Source: Trileptium ribeirensis (Eukaryota > Nematoda > Enoplea > Enoplida > Thoracostomopsidae). Taken from it: DNA of 64,000 bases. The notes under the pieces were generated by a model. It was given only the letters and a program-made list of their open reading frames with translations, searched no databases and had not been told where the DNA came from. The DNA lies in contig JASANE010020491.1 of the NCBI GenBank assembly GCA_030248225.1, positions 21,444-85,443 of the forward strand, given 5' to 3'. Below, one piece after another: positions 38,201 to 49,357 of this stretch (position 1 is its first letter; each line of letters starts with the position of its first letter). The position numbers and the translations under genes were made by a program.

Positions 38201-40136
38201 TGCTAATTGTGAATATAAATAAAATTTCTTAATTTAGACTTTGTGTCTACCTCAAGAGCAGTAAAACATTCGGGTGATACTACTGCACTATATCTATTTC
38301 TTCAGTTATATCACGAAAAAATCGAAGGATTTACAACGGATTGTTATACCAGATTGAATGATAATTATTTGGAAAGCGATATCTTTGTTGTCATTATATG
38401 CATTATAGTTCCGGAAATATGAGGACCTCTATGCAGAACATAATCGTCTATATGAGGGGTGGCTATGTGCAAAATCTCGATTAAAATTTTTTTCACAAGA
38501 GCCAATATGTACATGCCCATATGGGATCTAACTTTTATGGAAGACTGTCCAGTAGGTTGTCTTGCCGTTGTCGCGGTAGAGCAGACTAACACTGGGACAG
38601 GGCGATTGATAAATTTTAGAATTTTAAAAGTTGTTTTCCAGGGCAGCACATGTATATTAAAACTCTTTCATGCATCAAAAACCACGGAAATTAAGATCCA
38701 TGTAGCGTAGCACGTGTTTGAAAAGTCAAGCACAAATTGAAATTGAGAATGACGTGTACAACATGTTTCAATTATATAATAGAAAGTCATGAGTAAATTA
38801 TGGAAATTGTAAAATTCAATTACGGAATCAAAATATTATAATATGAAGTATTAGAGACTAGTATCTAGTAACAATTCCTACATCCGGGGCTTTTTAACAC
38901 AACAGAGAAACAATATTTCAGCGTGGAAGGATTGACATAACGCAAATTGCTTAAACATTCGTGTTTGAGTCCGACAAACGCGCAATAGTTAATACTTCCA
39001 TTGGTTTAAAAATGAACAGATTAATTTTGGATAACGCATTTAGCAATCAAGTAAGCTCTTTTCAAAACATTATTTCGTTAATGTTTGCTACAAATCTATT
39101 TCAGATGAGCGACATAACTGTAGGCTGCAGGGGAATTGCGAGGTAATCAATTTTTATACTAATATATATTTATTTTGACTGAGACATGATTATTGGGCCA
39201 AAATAAGTACTGATGTGCCATGAAAGCATACAATAATATCGCGAGTTCATAATGAACCGTTTAAGTATTGGCACGTCACACTACGTTGCATACGTTATAA
39301 TAATGACGGGTCCATTATTCCGATAGTTGTTCCACTTTCAAGATAAGGGGCGACAGCTAACGGGAAAATGTACCGTGTCATATCAAGGCAAATATAGTAT
39401 AATTTAGTGTCACATGAGTGTCACACACTGCTTCAAGGATTCATCATGAATATTCATTGAATAACACGGTTGTCCGATTTATATGATGTCCACTTTGTAC
39501 GTTTATTAATGCCAATACCACTATGAAAACTTTAATCCACGAAGTTTATCTATTACCACATTACAGATTGCAACATTGTAATCTGGACGGATTTTGAAGG
39601 CCGTGTTAAACCACTGGTTACAAATGCAAGAAGATACGGATAAGTAATGTTGACGTGGGCCTGTCGTTTTATAACCGCATTCGCATCCACATTGCGACGA
39701 GCATTAACACCGTAGTGGTGAATATGGCTGCATCATATATACATCCACGAAGTCCGAACGCCAAGGGGCATTGTGGGTGTTCCCACGGGAGCCGTCAGGG
39801 GGATAAACTTTCTATTTTCATATTTTTTTCAATTTTCGGGCCACTGTTTGCCAATTCACCCTATTTTTGCCTTTTTTCCACAGCTTTGCCTAAACTTTAG
39901 GGGTTGGGAAAGGTTACGAAGCCTTTGGGGGTTGGCCTACATGGGGGCGGGTCGGCGTCGTCCTGACGAGAAGGGATTAAGCCTCAAGGGGATAGTCCCC
40001 CTTTCGCCGCTATGAGCATGTATGATATATAATATGTTGCATTCTTGCTTACTTCATATGCTCAAAAATCTTATAAACTCTTCATATTACCTTTTCTTAT
40101 ACTTTCATTCTTGCTTTCGATATTATAAATATTTTC
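35240..40136. other. Interval between the two small membrane genes
   Basis: No supported gene. It includes GC-rich islets at 37195-37265 and 37885-37975, and the TTTTTGC-core repeat at 39760. The open frames at 35965-36240 and 38459-38710 have no splice partners or recognisable content. Confidence 0.4.
39760..40022. repeat. TTTTTGC-core dispersed repeat, copy 3
   Basis: GC-rich flanks (CACGGGAGCCGTCAGGGGG on the left, GGGGGCGGGTCGGCGTCG on the right) surround a TTTTTTTCAATTTTCGGG / CTATTTTTGCC core. It ends at CTATGAGCATGTATG. Confidence 0.55.
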
Positions 40137-40189
40137 AGAGTCGGCGGCACATTATTATATGTTTTACGGCGAATAATTTTAAAGTCATT

Positions 40190-40285
40190 ATGGAGAAAGG
40201 TACCCAAAAAATCGCTGCACAATATGATGTTGACAATGAAGTGGTCGGTGGAAACGTTATTGTTCCTCAACTGGAATATGAAAGG
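40190..40285 (+). CDS. Small single-pass membrane protein B, exon 1
   Basis: ATG at 40190 lies 51 bases after an ATTTTCAG acceptor ending at 40138. The exon encodes 32 polar, mildly acidic residues (starting MEKGTQKIAAQYDVDNE) with no signal peptide. It ends on a codon boundary before GTAACT at 40286. Joined in phase 0 to 41154-41273 it gives 71 residues. The layout matches protein A: acceptor, short leader, polar exon, phase-0 intron, TM exon. Confidence 0.68.
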
Positions 40286-41153
40286 GTAACTAATATGAAT
40301 GTACTTTATGATACATAGTAACCAAGACCCAATGTATTCCTAACAGCATATGACAGCATAATGTGCCAAGTATCTTTCGTCATCAGCAACTAAATTTTAC
40401 CACGACCCCTTTCATTAAAATGGCTGATGGGAGGAAAGACTATCTTCATAACTTAATTTAGTTTGTATTTACGGTAATCACACAAAAAATGCGATGGCAG
40501 TAGCAACATTTATATATTAATCACAAAGGAGTAACGATTTTCAAAAGTATTATTGTCTGTAAAACCTAGTATTAAGGTTATTACTATTCTCTGGAATTAG
40601 CTAACAGATAGACCGATGTGGTTAAAATTTATTACTGTATTTTAATCAATAGAGTAATGCTAGCAGCAGCCATACAATCACGTTATCCAAGTAAATGATC
40701 TGAATAAATGCTATCTTGAAATATAAACGTTACTGCTTAGATGATGAATCCATATAGAAAAATAATGGCTCTTCTGACCCGAACAACTGTGAATTATAGC
40801 AGTGGGACACAGTAACGGTCAAATAAACCCAGTAAATCGTCATGCTCTAAGATATATGGAACTGGACTGCTAAATGTCTCCAGGCCATTTTCACACGATT
40901 CGTGAAGCGCTTGCGAAAAGCTGATAAAAGCCTTCATAATTAATTTATTGATTCAACTATGTAAACTATTGGTTTCATCTCGGTTCAACTTTATGGTCTA
41001 AACAGTTATCTTTGTTATGTTTAGTAATGGAAATCAGAAGAGCCGGCGTTACCAAAGTCAGACCTTGACAGCGTAGCATCGAGTAACAACATACTTATAA
41101 ATAATTTCGTAAGCGTATATCATTGTTAAATTTGTTTTAATTAATCATTCCAG

Positions 41154-41273
41154 CGAAGAAAAGTGGCGTTGATCTTCATTTGTTCGTTGGTGCTTGGCAT
41201 TGCTGTACTGATTGCCGTAGTTCTGATAGTAGTTTGCACGGTTAATAAATGTGCAATATTTGGTTTGGCTTGA
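41154..41273 (+). CDS. Small single-pass membrane protein B, exon 2 (TM exon)
   Basis: Follows ATCATTCCAG ending at 41153. It encodes RRK, a transmembrane segment of about 26 residues (SLVLGIAVLIAVVLIVV), then CTVNKCAIFGLA and TGA at 41271-41273. Compared with protein A: basic cluster, membrane segment of similar length, C-x-V-x-K-C-A, and a tail of only a few residues. The two exons probably derive from one ancestor although overall identity is low. Expected topology is N-terminus inside. The family is not recognised. Confidence 0.7.
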   Translation, partial: RRKVALIFICSLVLGIAVLIAVVLIVVCTVNKCAIFGLA

Positions 41274-41469
41274 TTCAAGTGAACAACGGTATGCATGTCA
41301 CAAGACAAGACTATTGCGCACGGTGGTGATTATCGTCGCCTAACGTTGTAATCCATATTCCAGTCCTCTATGAAGGGCTAGTGCATTTCTTAATGACCTC
41401 CGGTGAATTTATTTGTACATTGCCAATATGTATATATGTTGTTGCGAAGACACATATACGCCATAGGTG

Positions 41470-41705
41470 TCGATGGGGGCAGGAGGTTACCTGCTACGGT
41501 CGGGCACCCAACCTACATTTACTCCCACTGAAAAACGCCGCAGCCTCCTCCATCATCAAGATTAGCAAACATTGGGGTCTAATCGGTAAAAATTGAGGTA
41601 AAATTGAAAAAATGTCGCGGGGGAGGAGGGTTGTCTACTCCCCTGAGGACCTCCTTCGTCAGTCTGCCCTGCGTCTAAGCCGAGGGACCTTGGACGCCCA
41701 TGATT
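41470..41705. repeat. TTTTTGC-core dispersed repeat, copy 4
   Basis: GC-rich flanks (GATGGGGGCAGGAGG, and GGGGGAGGAGGG then CCTGAGGACCTCC) surround a short core reading GGTAAAAATTGAGGTAAAATT. The core is reduced. Confidence 0.5.
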
Positions 41706-41984
41706 GATCATACGTTCACTAAATATTATGTTCATATGCATAAGTTAAATCAAGTCCAAACTTTGATTCTTAATTTTGCTTATTACGGCAAACGCTAACA
41801 CAGATGGAAAGCCTTTTCAAAATGGCTATCACTGTCAGATATTGTTTACATAACCATATAAACTAATGAAATGACGTTAGCATAATTTTTAAACAAATTC
41901 GTCCTGTTATATCGTGCAGTAGATCAACCTGTTACTTAGTGTTAAAAATGGCTATCGGCGACGAAACTTCTGTACACAGGCAGA

Positions 41985-42190
41985 TTCAGAAATTTTTGAC
42001 GTGTGCTCATTTACAACCCCTCCCACCGCTGCACAGAAAATTTTAGCGAAAATTGGCAAAAAAGGGTGAAAACGTGCAAAAATTGGCGTAAAATTTTTTA
42101 AAAAATAGGGGAAAAGGTAAATATTTGTCGTATATTTTAGACCCTCGAGACAATCTATCCCCCTAAACCGACCTTCGACACGTATGGCCC
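41985..42190 (-). repeat. TTTTTGC-core dispersed repeat, copy 5 (reverse)
   Basis: The core is in the opposite orientation: GCGAAAATTGGCAAAAAAG and GTGCAAAAATTGGCG. It is flanked by CCCCTCCCACCGCTG on the left and a CCCCCTAAACCGACC segment on the right. Confidence 0.55.
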
Positions 42191-42737
42191 TTAACCGATA
42201 AATGATCAACAAATTTCTCTGACACTGTTTATATTTTGGTCAATTTTTTACAAATTTGTGATTGCCCGACTTATGTCTGAGAGGAGCTCTAGCCACCACG
42301 TTACCTCAGGATCCGCTAGTGTATCCGTTTCAACTATGGTTTATCAAAACGGGCTGTAATTAATCAAAAACTCTTAGGCATAAATATCCAAACAAACTTA
42401 TCTTGTTTTGTCGTGCGGTTCTGATCCTGTTATATTTCATTTGCGGTATACATGAATGTGATGTGATACAGTATGATGTATATGAGGTATACATGATGAG
42501 AGAAATGTGATCAAGTTAGATTCGGTTTGAAAATCCTTCAAGAGTAAGGCCGAACTTTATTTCAGAAAACATAATTGAAAAGTAAAAAATCTAATGCCTT
42601 TAGTATATCTGTCAAAATACTTTCCACGAAGGTTGTAGGAAAATGCTTTCCATATTTTGTTAAAACAACTAAGGTTTTGAGAACAAGAACATTTTTCACA
42701 GTTCTACAATTTGCGTTTGATGTACATGCTACATTAA

Positions 42738-43002
42738 CCCTTTCATGCCCGAATTAATTTGAGTATCGTGCAATGTTTGACAAACTCAAGCCTGCGCCAG
42801 AGATCGAACCCGAAACGTACGGTTGAAACTTGTGTACACAAACCACTGAGCTATATGAGAGCTGTTGCTCGGTTCCGTAAGGAACCTCACAATGCGAGCG
42901 AATAACAACGCACGTTCAAACGTAGGATATACGACAAACTTAGCAAACACAACGAGTCGCAATGTGCGTTGGGTCCATTTGGACCTTACGGGCATGAGAG
43001 GG
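42738..43002. mobile_element. piggyBac-like MITE with tRNA-like core, copy 2
   Basis: A 265-bp element between perfect TTAA copies (42734-42737 and 43003-43006), with 14-bp ends CCCTTTCATGCCCG and CCCTCTCATGCCCG (reverse strand). On the minus strand at about 42789-42862 is a tRNA-like stretch: A box TAGCTCAGTGG and B box GGTTCGATC, with a T arm that pairs using G-U pairs but no acceptor stem. Nearby are the hairpin GGTTCC-gtaa-GGAACC and, near the right end, GGTCCA-ttt-GGACC. Same length as copy 1 and colinear throughout. Confidence 0.9.
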
Positions 43003-43744
43003 TTAAAACTTCATATGTTATTGAATCTTGTTATAGGAGTTAACAAACGCCACATATTCTATAGTCAAATGTCAGAAATCCTATAATAACTTATCTGAAG
43101 GTGCAGAAAACAATGCATAACCAAATAGGTGACGATGTACGAAACCGGGTTCCCGATAGTTGGCCTCAAACCCATTGAAAATTCTCGAGCAACAATGGCA
43201 CCGTCATATTAGACTCTGGATAACAACATCATACAATCAGCAAATAAAGATACACTATATTCCTTAAATAGAGTTCGTCGATCATGAACCAACTAAACCA
43301 TCTATAAGCATGAAACATTCATTAACTGCCGTATTTCAATTTTATAGTTTAAGCACGTATCACCTTCTATTATTCTTAAATACGGCGTCATAACACTTTT
43401 TTCAAAAGTAATATTTCTAAAGAAGTTGGACTGGTTCACATATTTTTTGGAGCTTAACGTGAACCATATAATTTATGCGTCAAAAACACTAGTCTTTGGC
43501 CTTATGCATCATGTACGGTAAAGCGCGTGCGCATGGTCCTAATTATGTCACGAGTCCAAATAAGCTAGCTATTTTATGTCACGCAGACAGTACCGCTTGA
43601 CTTATAAACTTTTGAATAGCCCAGCTAGACTATGCGTTTCTCATCGTCTGTCGCGCCAGACTGCGCTTTTGTCACGAGGTGTTCAGCTGAGCCCCTATAA
43701 CTTTTAAGCCAGAGTATTTAGTCCGTGAACGTTACGTTACTTTA

Positions 43745-44295
43745 TGCGACAATAAACTTAACCCACGCCCATCAATAATCCTATTTTGCTATTTCTGTTA
43801 AAAATATGTTACCGAACGTTTTTTGATAAACCGTAATCCGGCGAAAAACTTACTGCTCGCAAACACACAGCTTGGCGATAGTAATTCGGCAAATTTGTGT
43901 TCGCGAAAATTCAGCCAAAATTACCGGATTTTTTGTGAACGAAAATCTACCGGATTTGGATTCGCTGACTTTGTTAGCAAACACTGCAAGGTAAATCAAG
44001 GGACCGAATAATTTGTGACGTGACTATTACGTTAAATTTGTTCCCGAACAGCGACAAATACAAATCAAAAGCTGATAGGCATTAGGTAAGAGTTTTCAGT
44101 GTAAATTCAAAATCGTAAAAATCTGTTAACAGCCCAAGGTGTAATTTTTTGGTACTTGTTTCTGATTTTGCCAACTTTCTGTTATCGAAAAACGGATGAA
44201 ATTTCCGCTTTTGTTTCGTAACAACGGTTTGCGATTTGGTATCTGCTATTACAAAATAGGATAGTCGACGGGCGCAAGTTAAGTTTACTCGTGCA
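43745..44295 (-). mobile_element. Harbinger-like MITE, copy B (reverse)
   Basis: A 551-bp element flanked by TTA on both sides (43742-43744, 44296-44298). Its ends are TGCGACAATAAACTTAACCC and, on the reverse strand, TGCACGAGTAAACTTAAC. Relative to copy A it is inverted. The long minus-strand open frame over 44082-44408 falls in it and is not a gene. Confidence 0.9.
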
Positions 44296-44299
44296 TTAG

Positions 44300-47200
44300 T
44301 ATACGTTTTTAAATTATGCTTAAACCGCTGTATACTGTTTAAATCGTTTATTGTGTATGAAAAACAAAACACATAACTTAGAATTAGTGTAACAACATGC
44401 AAATACATTAGTTACAACACTAAATAAAATTTCTCTATTGAATGTTCAGTCGGACGCTCCGTTTGTCACGCAGAAACTTGCTAAGCTCCCTGTTTGTCAC
44501 ACTAAGACTAGCTAAGCCAACAAAATGTACCATAGTATTCGAGCTAAGTTACAGTTTACCCGAACCGGTTGAGTTGGACGCGTGACAGAATTTGGCCCAG
44601 GAGCACGCATCTTATGTTAAATGACGCATAACCTTGCGGTCAACGACAAAAGTTTAAAGTTTACAAGATCTAAAACAAAATCTTTTATCTCATGAAGTGA
44701 ACGGTCGTATGCCGGCTATTAACAATTTACTGCCGGTAATGACTCGAAAACTGTTGATCATCAGTTTGTCTGGGTCGGCCATGGTCTACACATTTACTGT
44801 TGCATAACAAGTGATTGAAAATATTCTACCGCCTAGCGCTACGTTGTCATATTTAAGCATAGCATAGTATCGTACATGCTCATAGGGGTAGGGGTCACCC
44901 TTGAGGCTCCGACTTACCCTCTCGCATCGGCGGGGCACCCGATTACGCCCCCTACGACTTCAAACCTCGGTCTATGTATGCATAGTACACATATATGTAC
45001 TTGGACGAAATTTTAGGAAAATACTCAAATACACCTAACTTCATAAAAAACGTGGCGAAAACCTTAAAGATCTATCCAAAACATGTTACAGCAGGGTTTT
45101 GTACCTTGCACGCATAAATGTTGGTTGAAATGTTTTCCGAACAAATTTGGGCAAATGGCCTTAACGTTAAAGTTTTTGCACACAAATACTTAAACTGCTG
45201 GGAAATTTCAGTAGAACTCATAAGTATGCCGGATTTTGATCGCTAAAGGCAGTAATTGATCATCGGTGTCGAAATTGATTTTTTCTGAAAACTTGGGCAT
45301 GGCATTTGACCTTAAGTTATACAGACCAAATATCCGACATGCACGGGGTCTCCGATATAAAATCGAAGTGGACCGGTTGACACGGTATTCTTTAAAAGGA
45401 AAACAGTCAAGCGAAGCTCAACCTGGATGCGGGCCGCCCTGTCTCTAGCACAAAGATGCGGAAATACCTGAAATACTAGAAAACATATAATACATAAAAA
45501 AATAAAAAATATATATAACATGCATATGTGGTACTTTTAGTAAGCGGCAGCATACTATGTCACAACAGGCATAGTAAGCTTATATATAAAGCACAATATT
45601 AAAATGTTGAGCTATTTTTATTTATTTTATATGTTAAATTGTAATTTTTTAAACCTTACTGTAGCTTAGAAGCTATGGCTAATAGGGTTGAATTTAAGCC
45701 AAAGCAGAGTATAATATGTCTATTACTGTCAACATTCGGTTTAACTTCCGCCATTGTAGGTGACGTCGCCTGGATTTGCCAATTGCAATAAAATTTGCTT
45801 CTTTTAACGTGTAATCACTGTAGCTTGCAAATATATCTTGTTAGCAATTGGTTATTTAGGAGTTAAATTTGTTTAGAATTGCTTGTTTAAGTGGAGACTT
45901 TTTGCACCACAAACTTGTGTTTTTTCTATTTTGCCCCTAGGGCTGTTGTTTATTTTTATTCGACCTTTGTAGCTTAGCTACCAGCTCCTTCGTTAGTATT
46001 AACACTGCAAGCACAGGTAGCGATGTATATATTTCCTTTTTTTGAGCACGTTGCTCAAAGGCTTAAAGCTTCGGGTTTTCCAAATGTGCTGATAATACTA
46101 TTGTTATATATGTACATAACAAATAATCGTGTCCAGTTTTTAAACAATACACGTTGGAGACAAGACAAGTTGCTATTTGCCGTCAGGTTTGCCCTAAGCA
46201 GTACTATACATTAATTAGGCAAAATTGAACTTAAATATGAATATCAGGCATGTTATGTCATGTTGCAGGCAAGGTTAGACACCATCAAGGAATCATACAT
46301 AGACTGGAGCACGGGAGCACTAAATTAAATACATTTCACAGTGCATTTAATATTGTGTAGGACACATATAAGCTACGTTATCATGCGTACAACTCTAAAG
46401 AGTTAAATCAACTATACAAACTATCACTATACAACTAAAGAGTTAAATCTCCAATTTTAAGTCAACAGATACGTAAGATAATATGCAAGCATCTACGGCT
46501 GGACCTACTTTTTGTGGCTGTAAGCAGTGTAAGCGCTTTCCAGGAGGAATTGCGGAGGTCGGCAAAACCTATTTAGGCCATAACTATCCTGAATTTTAAA
46601 CATGAAAACAATACAAACTACTAAGTATATATTTATTACACTAAGATCCACCGAAACTTCGATGTATATCTAAGTAAAATTAAAACTTTATATTGCTAAC
46701 CCAACGACATGAGCAAAGCATCTAGTATATCAATAATCTTTCTGTCCTACTATGATTATTGACTATAATTCCGGAACGGGCTACCAGATGTGGCTAGGTA
46801 TTTTTCGTTTATGGGTTTAGCGGTTAACCTTTCCAATGGGAAGCAGCAGTAGAACAGTACTGATTCTGTTAGCAGTTATTGCCTGCATCCTGCGATACTT
46901 GTAGCTGTTTGCGCAAATTGTTTTAGATTGATTGTTGTTCGGAACTGGCAATGCCGACTTTGCTTAGGGATTTGCAGTGCACGTGACCTGATGAAAAGTG
47001 GGTTTACGGGTCTACACTGCGCGTTGTCTAGGTAGAAAGTATATCTGTACTATTGATATCAGCCATCAGCTATTTTCAGAAGAGAATGAGGACGCCAAAA
47101 CCACCTTTTGGAATTGTAGCTTTTTTAAAATCTAGGGTTACAAGCCATAACCGGCAAATGTTTCGACCATTTGTTTCAAGCTTCCACAATAAACTTGTAT

Positions 47201-48730
47201 TAATATGTTATATCAATGCGACCCATGGAGAAACCTCACTGAAAGCTGATATGTGTGAGCGCAAAGTATACAAAATCTGCTGATTTCGTCTCAACGGCGT
47301 GTATCCCTACGCCGTTTAATGAACTCAATTGTCCCAAAGAATATTTCGCTTATCAAAAACAAAGTAATATTCGAACCGAAATATTCGAGTAGCACGCAAA
47401 GTTGCGACCACGCTACCCAGGTTCTATAAAGAATTAGCCTTGTGCTAACTACAGATCGTAAAGTGACCAATTAGTTCTCAAATATGAAGAATACTGTAGT
47501 CAAGGGCGTAACTAACTAGGGTCAAGGCGTTTCGATGGTCCATTTTTTTCATCTTTGTCACGACACAGAAAGAAAGGGCGAGGTATATGAGAAATCTTGT
47601 AATCTGAATCCAAAAGAACGTACACCAAAATTCTAAAAACGTAATTATATGCACAAAAATAAATATTTAGAAATAAAATAAATTTTGCGTCAATTGTCCA
47701 TCGACAGAGAGAGAATAGTTTAGAACATTTTCGTTGCTACGTACCTGTGAATGTATGACGTAAAAACGTATCCCAGTTGAACACAGAAATAGTAATGAAC
47801 AGTGTTTAGAATTGTGCATCGACGTCTTATATAGTCAAAGTGTAGGATATTTAGCATCTAGCTGACATTTTGCAACTATTAATTGATGAGTATAATATGA
47901 TTTAATCGACTATTAGCAAATTTAAACAGATCGAAATTTACGGCGACTATTCCGAAAATATACACATTTTCCGGTACGTGAATAGGTGATTGGTGATAAG
48001 CCAACCAACTGGCAATTAAATGTTAAATCATCGCATGAATAATACTCTAGAAATCCAATAACTTCCAATACAAGGTTTTTTGTCAAGAAAAATGAAATAT
48101 ACCATTCACACCTAACTTGTAAACGAATGCATCCGAAGTATTTAAAATTTTTCAAACAAAAATTATCTCGAAATATCACAACTGATTCAACTGTATCCAA
48201 AAATTGCTCGGTGTACCTTCAGGTTTATTCTGGAAAATGTATCAGCTACTTCTAAGGTGCTTGATGAAGGGCCAATTGCCAATGAGATTAAAATAACAAT
48301 AGGAGCTTAAAATAATCGTTGCTATTATTACTCTAATCTCATTGGTTGTTGACTGATAGTTTGAACCACGAATTAACATGTGGCTGTAGCTGATACATCA
48401 CAGATAACCGCGGAAGGCTACTGTCTGCAATTTTTCAGGGTAAGCTGAAAATCAACCACATCAACAGATAAGCCAAAGTACTCTTCTACATTCTCTTCTA
48501 CAAAAATTTATCATTGACTCCTGCGCAAAATTGCATGTAAGTAAGAAAACATACTAGTTAATGCCAAAATTTTATTATGCCATTAAATGAGGGTATCTAA
48601 GGACATAATATAATCTAAGGAAATAATGTAATACCCGACTGTAAAAAAACTACTATCACCGAACCAAACATAAGAATAAGCTGTAAATACTGTTGTGAAA
48701 TTAGCGGATACGGTAGTAAGAAGATTTTGG
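44300..48730. other. Intergenic, no supported gene
   Basis: No supported gene. There is a GC-rich islet at 44885-44970 bounded by ATATATGTAC-like words, otherwise AT-rich unique-looking sequence. Open frames at 46023-46214, 47053-47283 and 47922-48200 lack splice or family support. Confidence 0.4.
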
Positions 48731-48732
48731 TT

Positions 48733-49352
48733 TGCTTTGAGTTTAAGCTGTCCAACTTTCACTATTTTCTAAGATCAAGTTAGGGTAAGTTACGCATTTG
48801 AACTCATGTAACGCAAATCGGCTGCGATAATTTGCGCCGAAATAGGTGATACAGATTATTAAACAGACAAAGGTTTTTGTTTAACAACGGATTCGAGTTT
48901 TACCGATGGTTTACCAAAGTTTACCGAAAATTTACGGAAAATAGAAAAACATGTTTGAAATAGTGTTGAACAGCGACCATGAAAACCGCGGCCGCTTTAC
49001 GCCATTGGCCGACCTGCAAGGATTGTTAAGCGATCGGCCAGCCGTTAGAAGCCCGCTGATGGTTAAAGCTCTGGGCAGACAGCTATGGTTGACTGCCGTA
49101 TGGCAAGTGAATTACGCCAAACCACAGAAAGTTTTTGATGCAATATCCAATAACCTACATGTAACGACTTTCTGCTGTGTAAGTACTGTCTAAGTCATAT
49201 TTAAGTATGTAAAAATATGTTTATTATTAAACTAATATGCATCAAATCGAAATTGGATACGGCTATTGAAATCAAAGTTTTGTTCGCTAACAACGTTTTG
49301 TTCATGCTGTCAAAAGAGGATGTTTGGCGCGCATCTTAAGTTAACTCTTGCA
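48733..49352. mobile_element. Harbinger-like MITE, copy D, diverged, with extra interior
   Basis: The right end TATGCAAGAGTTAACTTAAG (reverse strand) with ACATCCTCTTTTG matches the TIR of copies A-C and is followed by TAA. The left end near 48733 (TTGCTTTGAGTTTAAGC ... CACTATTTTC) is a worn match with no clear TAA. The interior 48950-49180 is GC-richer and not shared with the other copies. Confidence 0.5.
48951..49178 (+). other. Possible exon, GC-rich, inside MITE copy D
   Basis: An open frame of 76 codons from ATG at 48951 ends on a codon boundary at a good donor (GTAAGT at 49179). The peptide is well balanced in composition (FTPLADLQGLLSDRPAV, then MVKALGRQLWLTAVWQ) and GC-richer than its surroundings, unlike chance frames in this window. 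I do not recognise it and find no downstream acceptor that proves a second exon. It may be a captured gene fragment or a foreign sequence. Confidence 0.3.
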
Positions 49353-49357
49353 TAAAT

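Noticed and set aside
42789..42862. A functional tRNA gene
   Set aside because: A and B boxes are present but the acceptor stem does not pair, and it sits at the same place in every copy of a transposon.
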